Assembly: GCA_038373865.1 (NCBI GenBank)
Contig: JAXGGA010002215.1
Span: 62,001 to 126,000, forward strand
From: Uloborus plumipes
Lineage: Eukaryota; Arthropoda; Arachnida; Araneae; Uloboridae
DNA: 64,000 nucleotides
Reading direction: 5' to 3'
The position numbers and the translations under genes were made by a program. Positions within the stretch are counted from its first letter, which is position 1. Every line of letters begins with the position of its first letter. Below the pieces are notes generated by a model that saw only the letters and a program-made list of their open reading frames with translations, was not told the origin of the DNA and made no database searches. Positions 1 to 12,400 of the stretch are shown in pieces.

Positions 1-557
1 GTAAGAGCCGATGGTAGGGTTCGAGTGTGGCGCAGACCCCACGAAGCCATGGACCCAAACTGTCAGCAAGGCACTGTTCAAGCTGGTGGTGGCTCCGTAA
101 TGGTGTGGGCTGTTTTTTCATGGCATGGACTTGGTCCTCTAGTGCGACTGGACCGAACATTGACTGGAAATGCTTATGTGCAGCTACTTGGAGATCACTT
201 GCAGCCATTCATGGACTTCATGTACCCAAACAACGATGGGATTTTTATGGATGACAATGCGCCATGTCACCGGGCCACAACTGTTCGCAATTGGTTTGAA
301 GAAAATTCTGGACAATTCCAACGAATGATTTGGCCACCTAGATCGCCCGAGATGAATCCATTGAGCATTTATGGGACACCATCGAGAGGTCTGTTCGTGC
401 CCAAAATCCTGCCCCATCAACGCTTTCACAATTATGGACGTCTATCGAGACAGCATGGCTCAATATTCCTGCAGAAGACTTCCAACGACTTGTTGAGTCC
501 ATGCCACGTCGAGTTGTTGCACTTCACCGGGCAAAAGGAGGGCCGACACGATATTAA
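1..557 (+). pseudogene. Tc1-like transposase, C-terminal half, frameshifted
   Basis: The reading frame shows the Tc1 order: GGGSVMVWAVFSWHGLGPL, then the second catalytic Asp block MDDNAPCHRA, then WPPRSPEMNP. Right after NP the frame breaks around 355-362. Homology to the family C-terminus continues in another frame (IEHLWDTIERS onward) to a TAA at 555-557. In DD34E transposases the catalytic Glu is the E of the NPIE motif, so the break falls at the catalytic residue and this copy cannot encode an active enzyme. The first catalytic Asp lies off the window. The long open frame that runs on past the break to 669 is read out of frame and through the TA repeat. Confidence 0.85.
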
Positions 558-585
558 GAGGTATCCCATGACTTTTGTCACTTCA

Positions 586-588
<3 letters not shown>
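1..588 (+). mobile_element. Tc1-like DNA transposon, 3' half cut by window edge
   Basis: The right end is visible: the transposase stop at 555-557 is followed by an end sequence reading tcccatgacttttgtcac, then cttcagtg. It stops exactly where a TA run begins (589), which fits the TA target preference of the Tc1/mariner superfamily. The left half and left inverted repeat lie before base 1. Insertion into a TA microsatellite, or later growth of the duplicated TA, are both possible. Confidence 0.85.

Positions 589-616
<28 letters not shown>
589..616. repeat. (TA)14 microsatellite
   Basis: A pure TA run directly abutting the Tc1 end. Confidence 0.95.
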
Positions 617-859
617 ACGAACTTGAAAATGCGGACTTCCGAAATTCGAAAAACCGTACAGCTTTTTAAAGAGCAACAACCTCTGACATTAGAATTGTGC
701 TGCAGTCTTAAAAAATATTACTGCAGAAAAATGAAAGGAGGGGAGGGGGAAGGGGAAAGGGTCCAGAAATTTTCATAAATTGTACCTATAAAAACTCCAT
801 TCAAGACTATCTAGGTGATGTTAGAGGAGAGGATGTTCGATCTCTTCCTCAATCATTAA

Positions 860-1714
860 GGTAGTAGTCTGGTAACTTGGGTTCAGAAAATCGAAATTTT
901 TTTTTTTGCTTAACTTGAAAGTACAATGTCTTGAGAATATACTGTGAAAATTTCGGGAGTTCGAACGAGTGTCCTAGAGCGTCTCAGAGTCTAACCTTCA
1001 AAATAGTAGTCTGGTAACTTGTAGTCAAAAAAATCAATTTTTTTTTTTTTTGCTTAATTTGAAAGTACATTGTCTTAAGAATATACTGTAAAAAATTTCA
1101 GACAGAAATTCGAAATATTTCGGGAGTTATGATGAGTTTCCTAGAGCGCCTCGGAGTTTGTTGTTAAACTTTAAACGCCTTTTTCTCAAAACATTGTTTT
1201 TCTATTCGGCCCGGGTCTTAACTTTTTCTACTGAACCGATTGCTTTCAAATTTTAACAGGCTGTTCTACACACTCATAGTTCTCGTCGGAACTAACGAGA
1301 ATTTTTTTCACTCCTAACTTTTTATTTTACAACCCTTTTTTTGCTAAAATAAAAGGACTTTTTTTTTTCCAAAGTCTGCCATTTTATTATTTACCCTTGA
1401 AATTTAACTTCAGTAGTTCCGACCAGAATGACATATCTATAGATTAAGAATAATCAAGAATATTTGATTTCAGATAACATCAAGAGCCAAAATCACCCGG
1501 GCCACCCACGCGCATTTTTTTTTGAGGTTCCAACTTCGAGGGGCAAAAATAATAGTAAAAAACTATTAAATTTTTTTAAATAAATAATTTTTTATATCTT
1601 CAATATGTAAATAAAAACACTCTTAATATTCAAGAAGATTCATTTTTATTTTCCTATAAAAAACCACCCTCCAAAAAAGCCGTGAAAATAGGCATAAGTT
1701 ACCAGACTACTACC
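860..1714. mobile_element. 855-bp TIR element flanked by TTAA
   Basis: The left end reads ggtagtagtctggtaactt and the right end is its reverse complement, a 19-bp perfect terminal inverted repeat. TTAA stands on both sides (856-859 and 1715-1718). A second internal copy of the terminal motif is seen near 1004-1021. No transposase is recognisable, so it is non-autonomous. A TTAA duplication suggests piggyBac-type mobilisation, but the same ends could be read as a TA duplication of a Tc1/mariner relative. Confidence 0.7.
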
Positions 1715-1718
1715 TTAA

Positions 1719-2873
1719 AACAGGATTTCAGGCCATTTTCAATAATGTGAAGGAAAATAATAGGATCCAGGAATTCTTCGAAGCGATTTTTTTCCGAAAT
1801 TTAAGTTCCAAAAAAGCAATTTTAGACGAATTTCAATGACAACGGGAGGTTTGGAGGCCTACCCCGGAATTTTTTGACATATATTTCCTGAAAAAGACGA
1901 CCCTTAATAGTTCTGGGAAGGGCAATGAAGTCTCTAACACTATGATATTCACAGGAGAATCGTACATTTTCTTTTTTGGATTTTTAATATTTTTTCATCT
2001 CATTTATGCATTTTTTGGACTAAAGTTTCGGGGTGGGTGGATTGTCCCCAAAACACCCCCTATAGTTACGCCACTGACTTTCCATTTCCTCAACCTCATC
2101 AAAATTATGCTTTTGAAACATTAAATTCTAAAAATTCCCAAAGGGAGTTGGACTCCTATATTTTCCCTAACATCATCTATGATAGCCTACAATTCTGTTT
2201 TATAGTACTTCAATTCAACGAATTTCCAGGGAAGACTCTTTGCACCCCTACCTTTACTCTAATCTTTAATGCCACCAAAAATGGCTCACGATAAACATTT
2301 TACAAGGAAAAGGCCCTTGACCTCCCCACTCTTGTTTCTCTGGCATCATTGAAGATTGTTTAATGTTGCGGTTTTTAAGCTATAGTTTCGAAAAGTTTCT
2401 GAAGGCTGTACTCAACTTGGCGGTTGTCAAATTTATCACTATTGACATAGGGGGTGAGGATAGTACACTATATACAGTATCTTGGATTAAATGAAACTCA
2501 GATTAACAGAATTTGATCGCGTTTATGAATTCTTCTTAAATCTTGAACTCTTAGGGATAAATTAAATTTTGAACCATTTTTTAAAGAATCTTAATTTAAA
2601 TTAATAGATTTTGTTTTTTTCAATTCTATTGTGTGTTATAATTTTACAAGAAATTAGTGTTTGTTTCAGTTAGAACCTCATAAGCAGCTTTGAAGTGTGA
2701 TAGCTAGATGCTAAATCGTATTTGACAAGAATTCTCACGGCTAAAGTTCAGCTTGTTTAGTTTCTTTTGTCAGCATGATGTCCTTATTTTAAGTAAAATG
2801 TCATATTTATAATAGGTATTTTAATTGGTTATCAATTATCTGTGCTTTTTATTTTTGTTCTTTCTACTTTTAG
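1719..2873. other. Unassigned intron sequence
   Basis: No conserved coding signal. Near 2063-2076 there is a sequence (tagttacgccactg) that looks like the right terminus of a CAGTGGCGTA-type DNA transposon, but no matching left end was found. The last 20 bases form the pyrimidine tract of the first acceptor. Confidence 0.4.
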
Positions 2874-3046
2874 GGAATAGATACTATTTTACGATCAGTT
2901 CGCCTGTTGTCTACAGATTTAAGATATTTTCAAGACGTTGTTGAAAAGAACATCCTTGAAATGCTTCCAGGTTCAGCTACAGTTGTTTTAGAAACAGTTT
3001 TAACTATTCATTCTGTTCTTAGAGAATCTTTGGTGAATGAGCAAAG
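2874..3046 (+). CDS. RAPGEF1: RAPGEF1 exon 1 of window (N-terminal conserved region)
   Basis: The acceptor tttctacttttag precedes GGA; the donor is AAAG|GTAATA. It reads in phase 0 and encodes 57 residues, including LSTDLRYFQDVVEKN and MLPGSATVVLETVLTIHSVL, which match the N-terminal region of C3G proteins that lies before the proline-rich linker. It ends in phase 2 (AG) and joins the next exon to give Ser. This is not the first exon of the gene, since it begins in mid-frame after an acceptor. Confidence 0.88.
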
Positions 3047-3829
3047 GTAATAAATACATTTTAGTTTTTTTAATTTCTTTATTTTAAAGCAATACTTCAT
3101 TTGCATGTTGACACATTCTATCATTTTGCCTTTAAAATAGAGCATAAGATAAGAGCGATACTAATGTTGCCCATAACCAAGCTAGTGCTGTATACAGTTT
3201 AAAATACTTATTCAGAACTTTAAGTCCAAATTAATTAAAAAGTGGACATTTGCACAAAAAATAAAAACCTAAAAACTCTTGAATTTTTGTTTTTTTATTC
3301 TTAAAAGTTAGTATTATATTAGTTTGTAAAAAAAATATTAAAATTTCGTCGCCAAGATTCTTTTTTGATCTAATGAAATGATAACATGTACTTTAGTTAA
3401 GAGCCATTATTTTGAAATTCAGACAAAAAAGGGAAATTTTGGCAGTGACATTTTTTGATTTTCCTCACTTTTTTGTGTGTGAAAGTAGGTCATTGAAAAG
3501 AAAAAAGGAAATGTTTAGCCCTCCAAAAAAATTTCTTCGCTCAGTAAACATTCCCAAAGTTTGAAGTTGTGGAGTCCTTTTTTAGTAAAACGACTAAAAG
3601 CTGCATTTCAGTGGCTTATAGTTCTTTACAGAAACACCACCTGATGGTTATGTTTATATATATTGATTGCACTTTGTCTAGTGATGATTCCATAGTTATT
3701 TTGGTTGGCGATTGTTGTTTTCTTTAGTTAAGCGCCCTCAAATTATGTTTTTTAATTCTGTTTTCCCACAGTTTTACCCTGCATTATTTCTGCCAAAACG
3801 CAACACCACAAAATAAATTTAATATATAG
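3047..3829. other. Intron, no feature seen
   Basis: AT-rich sequence with no coding or clear repeat signal up to the foldback element. Confidence 0.4.
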
Positions 3830-4301
3830 GGTGTCCACTATAATCGTGGCCCAATAGCCAATTTCTAAACTGTTAGAGATAAGCATATAGTTCATTTAGG
3901 AAAAAATCTCTACATAATTAAATGAATTTGGATCTATGAATTTTTTTTCAAGAAATCAAATTTTAAAAGAGTTACAAAATTTAAATTTTTATACAGCTCC
4001 CCAGTCGTATAAATCATATTTAGTAAAACATTCTTGACCTTAACACTGTAACGTTTTAAACTAAGAAAAATCACTCTTCTACCACAAAAAATGAGGGAGT
4101 TATGACTTTTTGAAAAATCAAAATTATGAAGTTTTTTGTGATGTTAGACGTCATCGAGAGATGGCTTGAGGGGTCGTATGCGAATTGAGAAAGTGTGTTG
4201 ACTGGTGTGTTGATTTTTTACATCAGGAGCATTATAAATGGCTGAAAGTACTTAATTATAAAAAGTTTCTTGTTAATCAATCACTTTTGGTGATTAGCTT
4301 A

Positions 4302-4690
4302 CTTAACATGATTTCGTGATTAAAGGTGACTGATGGAATTCATGCGATTGGGTGATTAAACGTGACTGATGCAATGAACGTGAATGCGTGATTGAACGTG
4401 ACTGATAGAGTGAACATGATTGATCAAATGAACGTGACTGAGGGATTGAAATGTGATTGATGTAATGAACGTGATTGAATGACTGAAAGTGATTTAATGA
4501 CTGAACGTCACTGGTGGAATGAACGTGGTTGGTTAACTGAACGTTCTTGAGTGATTGAACGTGATTGGGTGCTTGAACATGACTGATGGAATGAACGTGA
4601 ATGAGTGAGTGAATGTGGTTTATCTAATGAACGTTAATGACTGATTTAATAAAGCTGATTTGATGAACATTATTAATAGGATCGTGATCG
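4302..4690 (+). repeat. 18-bp minisatellite, forward arm
   Basis: About 20 diverged tandem units near the consensus gaacgtgattgatggaat, clearest from 4379 to 4640 where gaac/gaat starts recur every 18 bases. Confidence 0.85.
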
Positions 4691-4829
4691 ATATCATTAA
4701 TGAACGAGATTTATTATTTAGCGAACGTGGTCTACAGAACTTAAATAAAAGAAAAAATAACACAAGCTAATGATGGAATTCACGTTGCAATGATACAATG
4801 AAAATGATCATTAAAACAACATGCTGTTC

Positions 4830-5300
4830 ATTACCAATCGCATTCATTTCATCAGTCACATTCAATCACTCACTCACGTTCATTCCATCAATCACATTCA
4901 TTTCATCAATCACGTTCATTTTGTCAATCACGTTCAGTCATTTAATCCATTCATTCCATCAGTCACGATCAATCTCTCACTCATGTTCATTCCATCAGTC
5001 ACATTTATTTCATCAGTCACATTCATTTGATCAATCATGTTCATTTCATCAATCACGCATTCACGCTCATTTCATATGTCACGTTCAAACATGCAATCAC
5101 GTTCATTAACTCAACCGCGTTAAATCGTCATTCATCTCCATTGTATCAGTCACACTTATACTATCAGTCATGTTTAATCATGCAATCACGTGCATTCAAT
5201 CACGCAATCACGTTCATTAAATCAACTGCGTCAAATAGTCATTCATCTCCATTGTATCAATCACGCTCATTCTATCAGTTACGTTTAATCACGCAATCAT
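4830..5300 (-). repeat. 18-bp minisatellite, reverse arm
   Basis: Units near the consensus attccatcaatcacgttc, the reverse complement of the forward arm. Because 18 is divisible by three, frames stay open and yield spurious six-residue protein repeats (FHQSHS-like); these are not genes. Confidence 0.85.
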
Positions 5301-5352
5301 GTTAAGTAAGCTAATCACCAAGAGTGATTGATTAACTTGTAATTTGTTCCTA

Positions 5353-5590
5353 TTAACCTTTTGGAACCAGGCTGTTTTTTAGAAATATTTCTTTCGACCC
5401 AGGTAGTACGACAGTTGAACCACAGATTTCTTTTCCATTGAAAAGAGAAGGTATAAACTGTCGTACCAGACGTATGAAACCTTGAAAAAATCCCCGGCTC
5501 CAAAGGGTTCGAGTGAAAATCTCAACCCCGTCCTCTAAAAAAAAAATAGTTACGGTACAGCATGTGTACCGCCCAGCTCTTAAAGGTTAA
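5353..5590. mobile_element. 238-bp TTAA-target MITE, copy A
   Basis: Begins ttaaccttttgg and ends ctcttaaaggttaa, so TTAA flanks short AACC/GGTT-type ends (ttaaccyttt). This is the style of piggyBac-derived MITEs (TTAA target, CCCTTT-like ends). A copy of the same length lies at 58324-58561. It is nested in the right arm of the foldback element, at a TTAA that is unoccupied in the left arm (4252-4255). Confidence 0.8.
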
Positions 5591-5945
5591 GTCTTTTCAG
5601 CCATTAATAATGCCCCTGATGTAAATAATCGAAATAAATTTACACCAGTCCACATACTTTCTCAATTCGCATAAGGACCCTCAAGCGATCTCTGGATGAC
5701 ATCACAAAAAGCTTCAATATCTTGATTTTTCGAAACATCATAACTGGGTTCAATTTTTCTGGTAGAAGAGTGATTTGTGTAAGTTTTAAACGTTACACTG
5801 TCAAGAATGTTTTGCTAAACATGATTGATATGACTGGGCAGCTGTATAAAAATGTAAATTTCGTAACTCTTTCAAAATTTGATTTTTTGAAAAAAAAAGC
5901 GTAGTTTCAAATTCCTTTTGTAATTTAGAGATTTTTTCATTTAGT

Positions 5946-6470
5946 AATGAATAACAAAAAATATGACTGACACAGAAGGGACAATCCCAAAATTGACTTA
6001 TATTTAAATCCTCTTTAAGCTAGAAGTGTGAAACCTAAAAAAAAACAAAAAATCCATTAAAATAGAGATTTTAGACTTTACAAATACTCTCCTTGATTCG
6101 AAAAACTTAAAAATCGAAAGTACAAAAAATCTTTAAAGCTTGTAACTGATGTTTGTTGACAAAACATTGGTACAATAATAAATTATTTATCTCTAAATTT
6201 TAACTTGGCATTTGTTTAAAATCGAATTTATATTATAAGAAATAAAAAACAGAAAAATCATGGTTACATTCATTTAGTTTTACACATTAAATTTACTGTA
6301 TGTCATGGAATAGAAAGTCCTTGTGGGTAAACTACTTCTTGGCGCGGATTTGTGTAAGAACTTGCTCTTGCACTGAACACACATAGCTCTATATGGCTTG
6401 TGCTTTAAAAGTAATTTAGAAGATATTTGATGGTTTTTAATGTTGAATTTTTATTTATGCTATTTTACAG
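5946..6470. other. Intron end, no feature seen
   Basis: AT-rich intron sequence up to the acceptor tgctattttacag before 6471. Confidence 0.4.
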
Positions 6471-6618
6471 TTCCTTGATGCTATCTGCTTCTAATCAAGT
6501 GTACCAAACGCTAGCAAATCTTATCCGTTGGTCTGATAACATTTTGCTTTATGGGGAAAAAGCAGCAGAAAAAGAAAATGTTGGAGAAATTGTACAGTCT
6601 GTTCATGATGCTGTGAAG
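6471..6618 (+). CDS. RAPGEF1: RAPGEF1 exon 2 of window (N-terminal conserved region)
   Basis: Acceptor tattttacag; donor GAAG|GTAATG. It takes phase 2 from the previous exon and ends in phase 0. It encodes about 50 residues containing QTLANLIRWSDNILLYGE and GEIVQSVHDAVK. The LIRWSD block followed by the HDAVK helix is typical of the C3G N-terminal region. Confidence 0.88.
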
Positions 6619-9170
6619 GTAATGCACAACTATATAAATATTTGATTGATGTTTGATTTTACATTTAAATACTCATTTAGTTGGGATTTTCATGTCTGAA
6701 TAGAAGTTGATTTGATAGTGATTATAATTTTTTTCAGTAGTTGTTATTCTAGGTCCTATCCTGGTATTGAATACGATAAATGGTATTTTACCCCAAACCT
6801 CAAGAGTAAAGAAACATATAGTTTTCATAATTTGGATAAAAAGCCTTAATGGGTTCAATAGAATAACAATGAAAGTTTGAAGCATTAAAAGAGGATACAA
6901 GATTCATACATTATAAATGCTCAGAAAATCCGACATTTTAAAATGTTGTTGATTTAACCACTGGGCAGTTAGGATGTCCCTGAGTTTTTTTTTCAGTAAT
7001 ATTTATAAAGAAGTTTATATACCCAAATATGGTTTATGAATTGGGGATCGGAAATATGACAAAAACTTTATCCTTATATTTTAAAGTTTTACTGCACACC
7101 TTTCCTTATATTGGAATAAGGTATGAAAAAAATGTCTTGCAAAAGATTCTAAATATATTCACTTGTATCATGGAAAATAAGGAATGTTAACCCTCTGCAA
7201 AATGCCTGAGTTGTTAGGGTAAAATTGCACATGCATCTCTACAAAATCTTGAAATATCCCAAAAATGTAACCTCCAAATGTAGAATATGAAAAAGAAATG
7301 CAATACAATGCACAAATAACTCTATCTCCTCTTCTAAAGTGTTGATGGCTTTTAAAAAATCAAGGTCTGTAGTTCACTTACTGCTCTGTTTTAATTTCAC
7401 CAAAAGTAATATCAAATGTGTTCCATTTAAATCAAGTAGTGGCAGACTTGCTCAACATAATTTAATTTTTTTAGCTTTACTTAGAGAGTGTTTATTTTGC
7501 TTCAAAAAGTCTACATTGACAATTAAACTTTATTATTAAGAAGCAAATTTAATGTTGAACAAGATCTATAAAAATAGAAAACTCATTTTCTTTTTGACAG
7601 CAGGAAGCGGTATAAAAATTGTTACCCTTCAGAAACTTAAACAAGAAATGCAGTTAGAAAAGAAAAGCAAGTAGTTTTTTTTGAAGATAAATCTATTAAA
7701 CAACAGAATATATGCATTTCTTTTACAGAAAATCTATTTTATTATGGATAAAATAGATATGGCTTCTCCGGTGAACCACAAGGTTGTGGACTAAGAACGG
7801 GCTTAAGAATTTTATGCTCATATTGGGTAGTTATGAAAGATCACTTTCTTATTGTGTTATATCTGATGCAACAAATAAGAGATATGACATGAGACCAACA
7901 CTTCAGCTTCTCAAAATCTGATACTTTCTATGCAAAAACAATATTGTTTTATGATCTCCACCCAACCCCAGATAAAAATGCACCTGTTATCAGTACGACC
8001 TATTAAAAAATACTCTTTGCAAAAAAAAAAAAAACTGTTTTGACTTGTCTGTCAATTGACATGTTCTGTGTAATTTGTAGGAAGCATAATAGGGAGATCA
8101 AACTTACCTAAAGCTTACAAGTAAATGGTATTTTACATTGAATGAGAAAAAAAAAAGAGTAGTCTTGTAAAAATTCTGCAATTAATTTATTTAGCCAATA
8201 AAAGTTGGTTTAGAATTAACAATCGTGCAAATTCTATACCGTAACAGTGTAAAACCTCCCAATTACAATGTTGGAACTAGGGGCAATGTTAATCAAAATG
8301 GCTCCATTAAGTTAGGAGAAAGGAAGAAAGTATAATGTTCTGAAAAATGCCATATTATTATATGTGCCATTTTGAGAAATATTTTTTTTCAGAGACTGCC
8401 TTTACCAATACAAAACACTGCAAGTGAGATTATCATTTTTTTTTCTCATTCAGTACACAATGTTCATCTACATTTCCAATCGATTACATATTGAGATATT
8501 GATTTTAACACCACATACAATGAAACTACCAATGAGGCTTTTTTTTTCCTTTTAATTTTTTGCTCTCTTCCAGTAAAATATTTTCTCCTTTAGAATTAAA
8601 GAAAGAGCTAAATGAAGTGGAATGAATAGCATTAATTTTTCTTCCTTCTTTCTTTGCATTTACTTTGAATTTTGTGATATTTATGAAATAAGAAATTTTT
8701 TAAAGATGATGTTATTTGCAGTTTATTATTTAATCTTTTCTTGCCTTTTTAAAATAATAATTTTGACAGGTATTGCTATGTTTTTAGGATTTTTTATGTA
8801 CTGCAAAGTGACAAAAGACAGATTTGCATTATTAAATTTGCTGTACTACTGCATTCTGAAATCTAGATCACATTAACTACAAGGTACATCTGAATATGAG
8901 ATTGTGTTTAGGTGTATGTATGTGCATGAGTGTTTTTAAACAACAGTTTTATGTTAATGTGAAAATTCCTGTATGCGAATGCATGTTTGTAAGTGAATGT
9001 TTTTGTATTTTTTGTGCAAAGCAATTAAGAAACATCATGTTTGTCTTAAAACACTGTTGTCATATAATACCAATGAATAGTGTAGCTTTTAAAGGGAAAA
9101 TAGTGTTCTGTGAAAAACCTTCCAAGTTGACAACTATCACTTTTTTTTAATACTTTATGTTGACCTATGA
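6619..9170. other. Intron, no feature seen
   Basis: About 2.5 kb of AT-rich sequence with stops in all frames. Short open stretches near 8622-9150 are low complexity and show no family match. Confidence 0.4.
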
Positions 9171-9342
9171 TTCTGTACCTGGGAGTTAACGAGCACTAAG
9201 TCACAAAACCAAAAGCAACCAGGAGGTAATTTTGAAATTTTCTTTTATAATGATTTTTATTTCTGGATTATTTATGGGCTTTATGCTTCTGAATAAGGCG
9301 TAAGAACTTGAATATAATGTTTTAATCTCGATTTTGAAAAAA

Positions 9343-9374
<32 letters not shown>

Positions 9375-9404
9375 AAAAACGATTTTCACCCTTCAGGTAC
9401 AGAA
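9171..9404. mobile_element. Possible 234-bp MITE containing poly(A)
   Basis: A perfect 11-bp inverted repeat, ttctgtacctg at the left and caggtacagaa at the right, bounds a segment with a 40-base A-rich tract (9338-9379). No convincing target duplication was identified. Confidence 0.4.
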
Positions 9405-12400
9405 TTGAAGTGCATATCCTTTAGTGCTACTAATCAGCAAATGCTTTTAAATCATAATTTTTGGTTTAACTTTACATGCAAAGGAGAAGAAGATACTTTT
9501 TTTTTTTTGGACAACGAGAATTTCTCTATATTCAGTCTGAAACGTAATGGGACAACCTTTTTAAAAGTTCTTAAAATATTTCTGTTATCTCTCATGCTAT
9601 TGCTGCCAATTATGTAATTAATTACATTTCTTTATCTAATATTAGATTCTTACTTATGTTTCTTCTTTAATTGCAGTTTATTACAAAATGTAAGATCATA
9701 AGAAAGTAATTGGTTATAAAGTTTCAAACAATTGGAAGTGCTTAGACCTCTTAGGTTAGACTTGTAGAAAATTCACTTAAACAATGATTTGCAATATAAT
9801 AATATGTTTTGTTGTCTGAAAGCAATATTTATCTTGTGTAATTTGAAAAATATATTTGTGACTTCCAAGTTTAGTAATTAGTAATGTTATAAAAATTGTT
9901 ACTATTAGTACCCACAATTTATTTGGTTTCATTCAAGTAATGTGAATCTGCTATTGCATCTATCCATAATTCAGCTTTTGAATTTTGTGATACTAGTGGT
10001 GTTACCTTTTTTCTTTATTGCTTCTGTGGATAGCACTGTGAATCATGTCATATTTCTCAAAATGTCACATTGTTCTGCTTCTGTCTTTCTTCAATGTATT
10101 ATTTTTACTTGGTTTTGAAACAGAATTGTTGTTCTTAAAACTACTCGCATTTTTGTACTATCAAGTGTTAGATTTAATGAGGCAAATCCATAGACAGAAT
10201 AGTGTTAGAGTCTGTAAATAAGCTCTTGCATTTTATCTCTCGACTTATAAAGATAATTTTATGTGTGTTGTCATTTATGAGATTTTGAATAAGATTTCAC
10301 TGTCCTATAGTTATTCATAAACATCCTACTTGCAGCACCTCTAAGGAATGCCTTTCTGAAAAATTCAGAAACTGATCATTAAGTTTATAAAAATGATTTA
10401 AGTATTATTGGAAAGTTTCATAGAAAAAAAAAATTGTGAATCAATCTTTGTCCAATTCCAAAGTTAATTATGTTGGCTGATATGCAATATGTCTTGACAT
10501 AAATGACGATTACTTTAAGCAAACTTTCCAGAATTTTTGCTTTTTCTTGATTAGGTAGTTCTTTAACTACCCAACCATATTAACTCTCTAGTAAGTTTGT
10601 TTTAAGTATTCTGGAAGGTTTTTGCAGTCGAAACTATATCTTTTCTCTCATAGGCTGCTGGTGATCGAAAAAGGGGTCAAAGGAGATGCCAGGCAGGGGA
10701 GATTAGATTGGTGGTCCCTCTAAAGTTGATTGTTTTTTTCTTTAGAAAGCTGAGCTAATTATTTTATTTTAAAATCAGAATTCATTAAATGATTTACGCT
10801 AACATTTAGGACAAATGGCTGCAAACAACTGCTCCTTTCAATTCATAGTAAAATAATTTTTCTGAAACAATACATGAAAAATATGTTTCTTCTTTCTTTA
10901 GTTTCTTAACACTTAGTGGCACATGAGGCCAATAGTATGGCTTTTGAGCCTACTCGGTTAAGTGCCGCCTCCCTAGCTCTCCTCCAGCTTGGCCAGCCAA
11001 AGGCATTTCATTCTTGAATGGCCATCTAGCGCCATGTTAGTTTTGGAAGCCCTTGCTTCCTTTTGCCATCAGTTATCCACGTGAGAGTAGTTCTTGTTGG
11101 GTCTATTGTTTGAAGAAAAATATGCGGCATGAACTTATTACTTCAATTCCTCTTTCTTTAAACACAGGAATCGATAAACACTATAAATTTTTGATTGACT
11201 GTTTAGTTTTTTAATTGGAGAAGTACTACGATTAAATTAAAATACCCCCAACCCTGATTGCTGACCTCATATTAAAATGAACTTCACTGGTCAGAAAGCA
11301 TTTTAAATGTGAATATATTTCATTGTTTTGGAGAGGACATAGTAAACACGGATAAAGAAGGACAATCCTTAGTAGTAAAATTTTGCTAGTCGCAAAAGCG
11401 GGTAAGGAAGGAAAATTGAAAATCCTTATACTAAAATCAATTACAAGTATTAGTTTGTTAACAAATAAAAAATTGGCGACATATAAAATGTTTCTTTCCT
11501 TGTCAGCTAACAATGACATTGGTTTTCAATTGCATGAATAAAGGCTTAGTTGCATTTACTAAAAACGTTATAATTCAAGCTTTTTTTAACATGTTCCAAA
11601 CACATTCTATTAAAGAGAGGCAGAAAAAAAAATTCTCTCTCTTTTGGTACTATTGTTTTAAATTTTAAAGTAATTTTTCCCTTAAAAATTGCGAAAAACG
11701 TTTGAAAGGTTTTTAATTAATAGCTTTAATAATTAATGTCATCCAAAGATGCGACTGAGCTAAGAACACTCTCGATCAACTCACCCTCAAACAAAAAGGT
11801 TTTTTTTTTCAAAATCTGTCCATCCATTTAGGCGCTAGAGTACTATACACAGTTACACAAATCGCCAGATACACAGATTGACAGATTCCCAGATATGTCA
11901 AACTTATAACCACCACATTCCTTATTGCATCAGGGGTTAAAAAGTAGAGGGGCAAGGTGTCATTACTTTTGGAAGTAAAGGAGTGGTTGTCCAATTGTCC
12001 TTCTGTACTAGCAGCCTATGGTTCATCTCAATGCATGTAGTAACATTATTTCATTTCCTTAATAATCACAATTTTCCATTGAGAGAAATATAAAGAGTTT
12101 AAGAATGATTTTGAATATAAATCCACATTTTTAATTATGTACAAAATTAATAATTTAAAAAATATTAGACTCATCTAACTGAAGGTTATGCAGATGCCAA
12201 TATTTATATGATTGTTGCAGATTAAGTAAAACCACCAACTAATTAGAAAATTAAGCTTAGCTTGTCGCCTTTTTTTACCGGGAGACATATGCAGCATTAA
12301 TTCTTTCTGGTCCATTGTATATCCACACAGAGAGATAGAGCAATAAGATATTTAAGTTTTTAAGAGGACAACTATGTACCTCATTTCACCTGTTTAAATT

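Larger units (their letters stand above)
3830..5945. mobile_element. 2.1 kb foldback element with minisatellite arms
   Basis: The left side (from gggtgtccactataatcgtg near 3830 to about 4320) is largely the inverted complement of the right side (about 5310 to 5945). Examples are gatgttagacgtcatcgaga against a diverged copy near 5690-5706, and the paired blocks around 4230-4320 and 5305-5620. Between them lie 18-bp minisatellite units, in one orientation in the left arm (4302-4690) and in the opposite orientation in the right arm (4830-5300). No transposase is visible. A partial second copy lies at 16312-17015, so the unit is dispersed. The outermost 60 bases of the left side have no clear partner on the right. 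Confidence 0.75.

Noticed and set aside
1735..2076. Possible transposon ending in tagttacgccactg
   Set aside because: The end resembles a CAGTGGCGTA-type terminus, but no matching left end or target duplication was found.
4798..5305. Open frames encoding repeated FHQSHS-like peptides
   Set aside because: They are translations of an 18-bp minisatellite inside a foldback element; openness follows from the period being divisible by three.
10900..11120. GC-richer intronic block that could be a SINE
   Set aside because: No A/B-box promoter, tail or target duplication could be identified.
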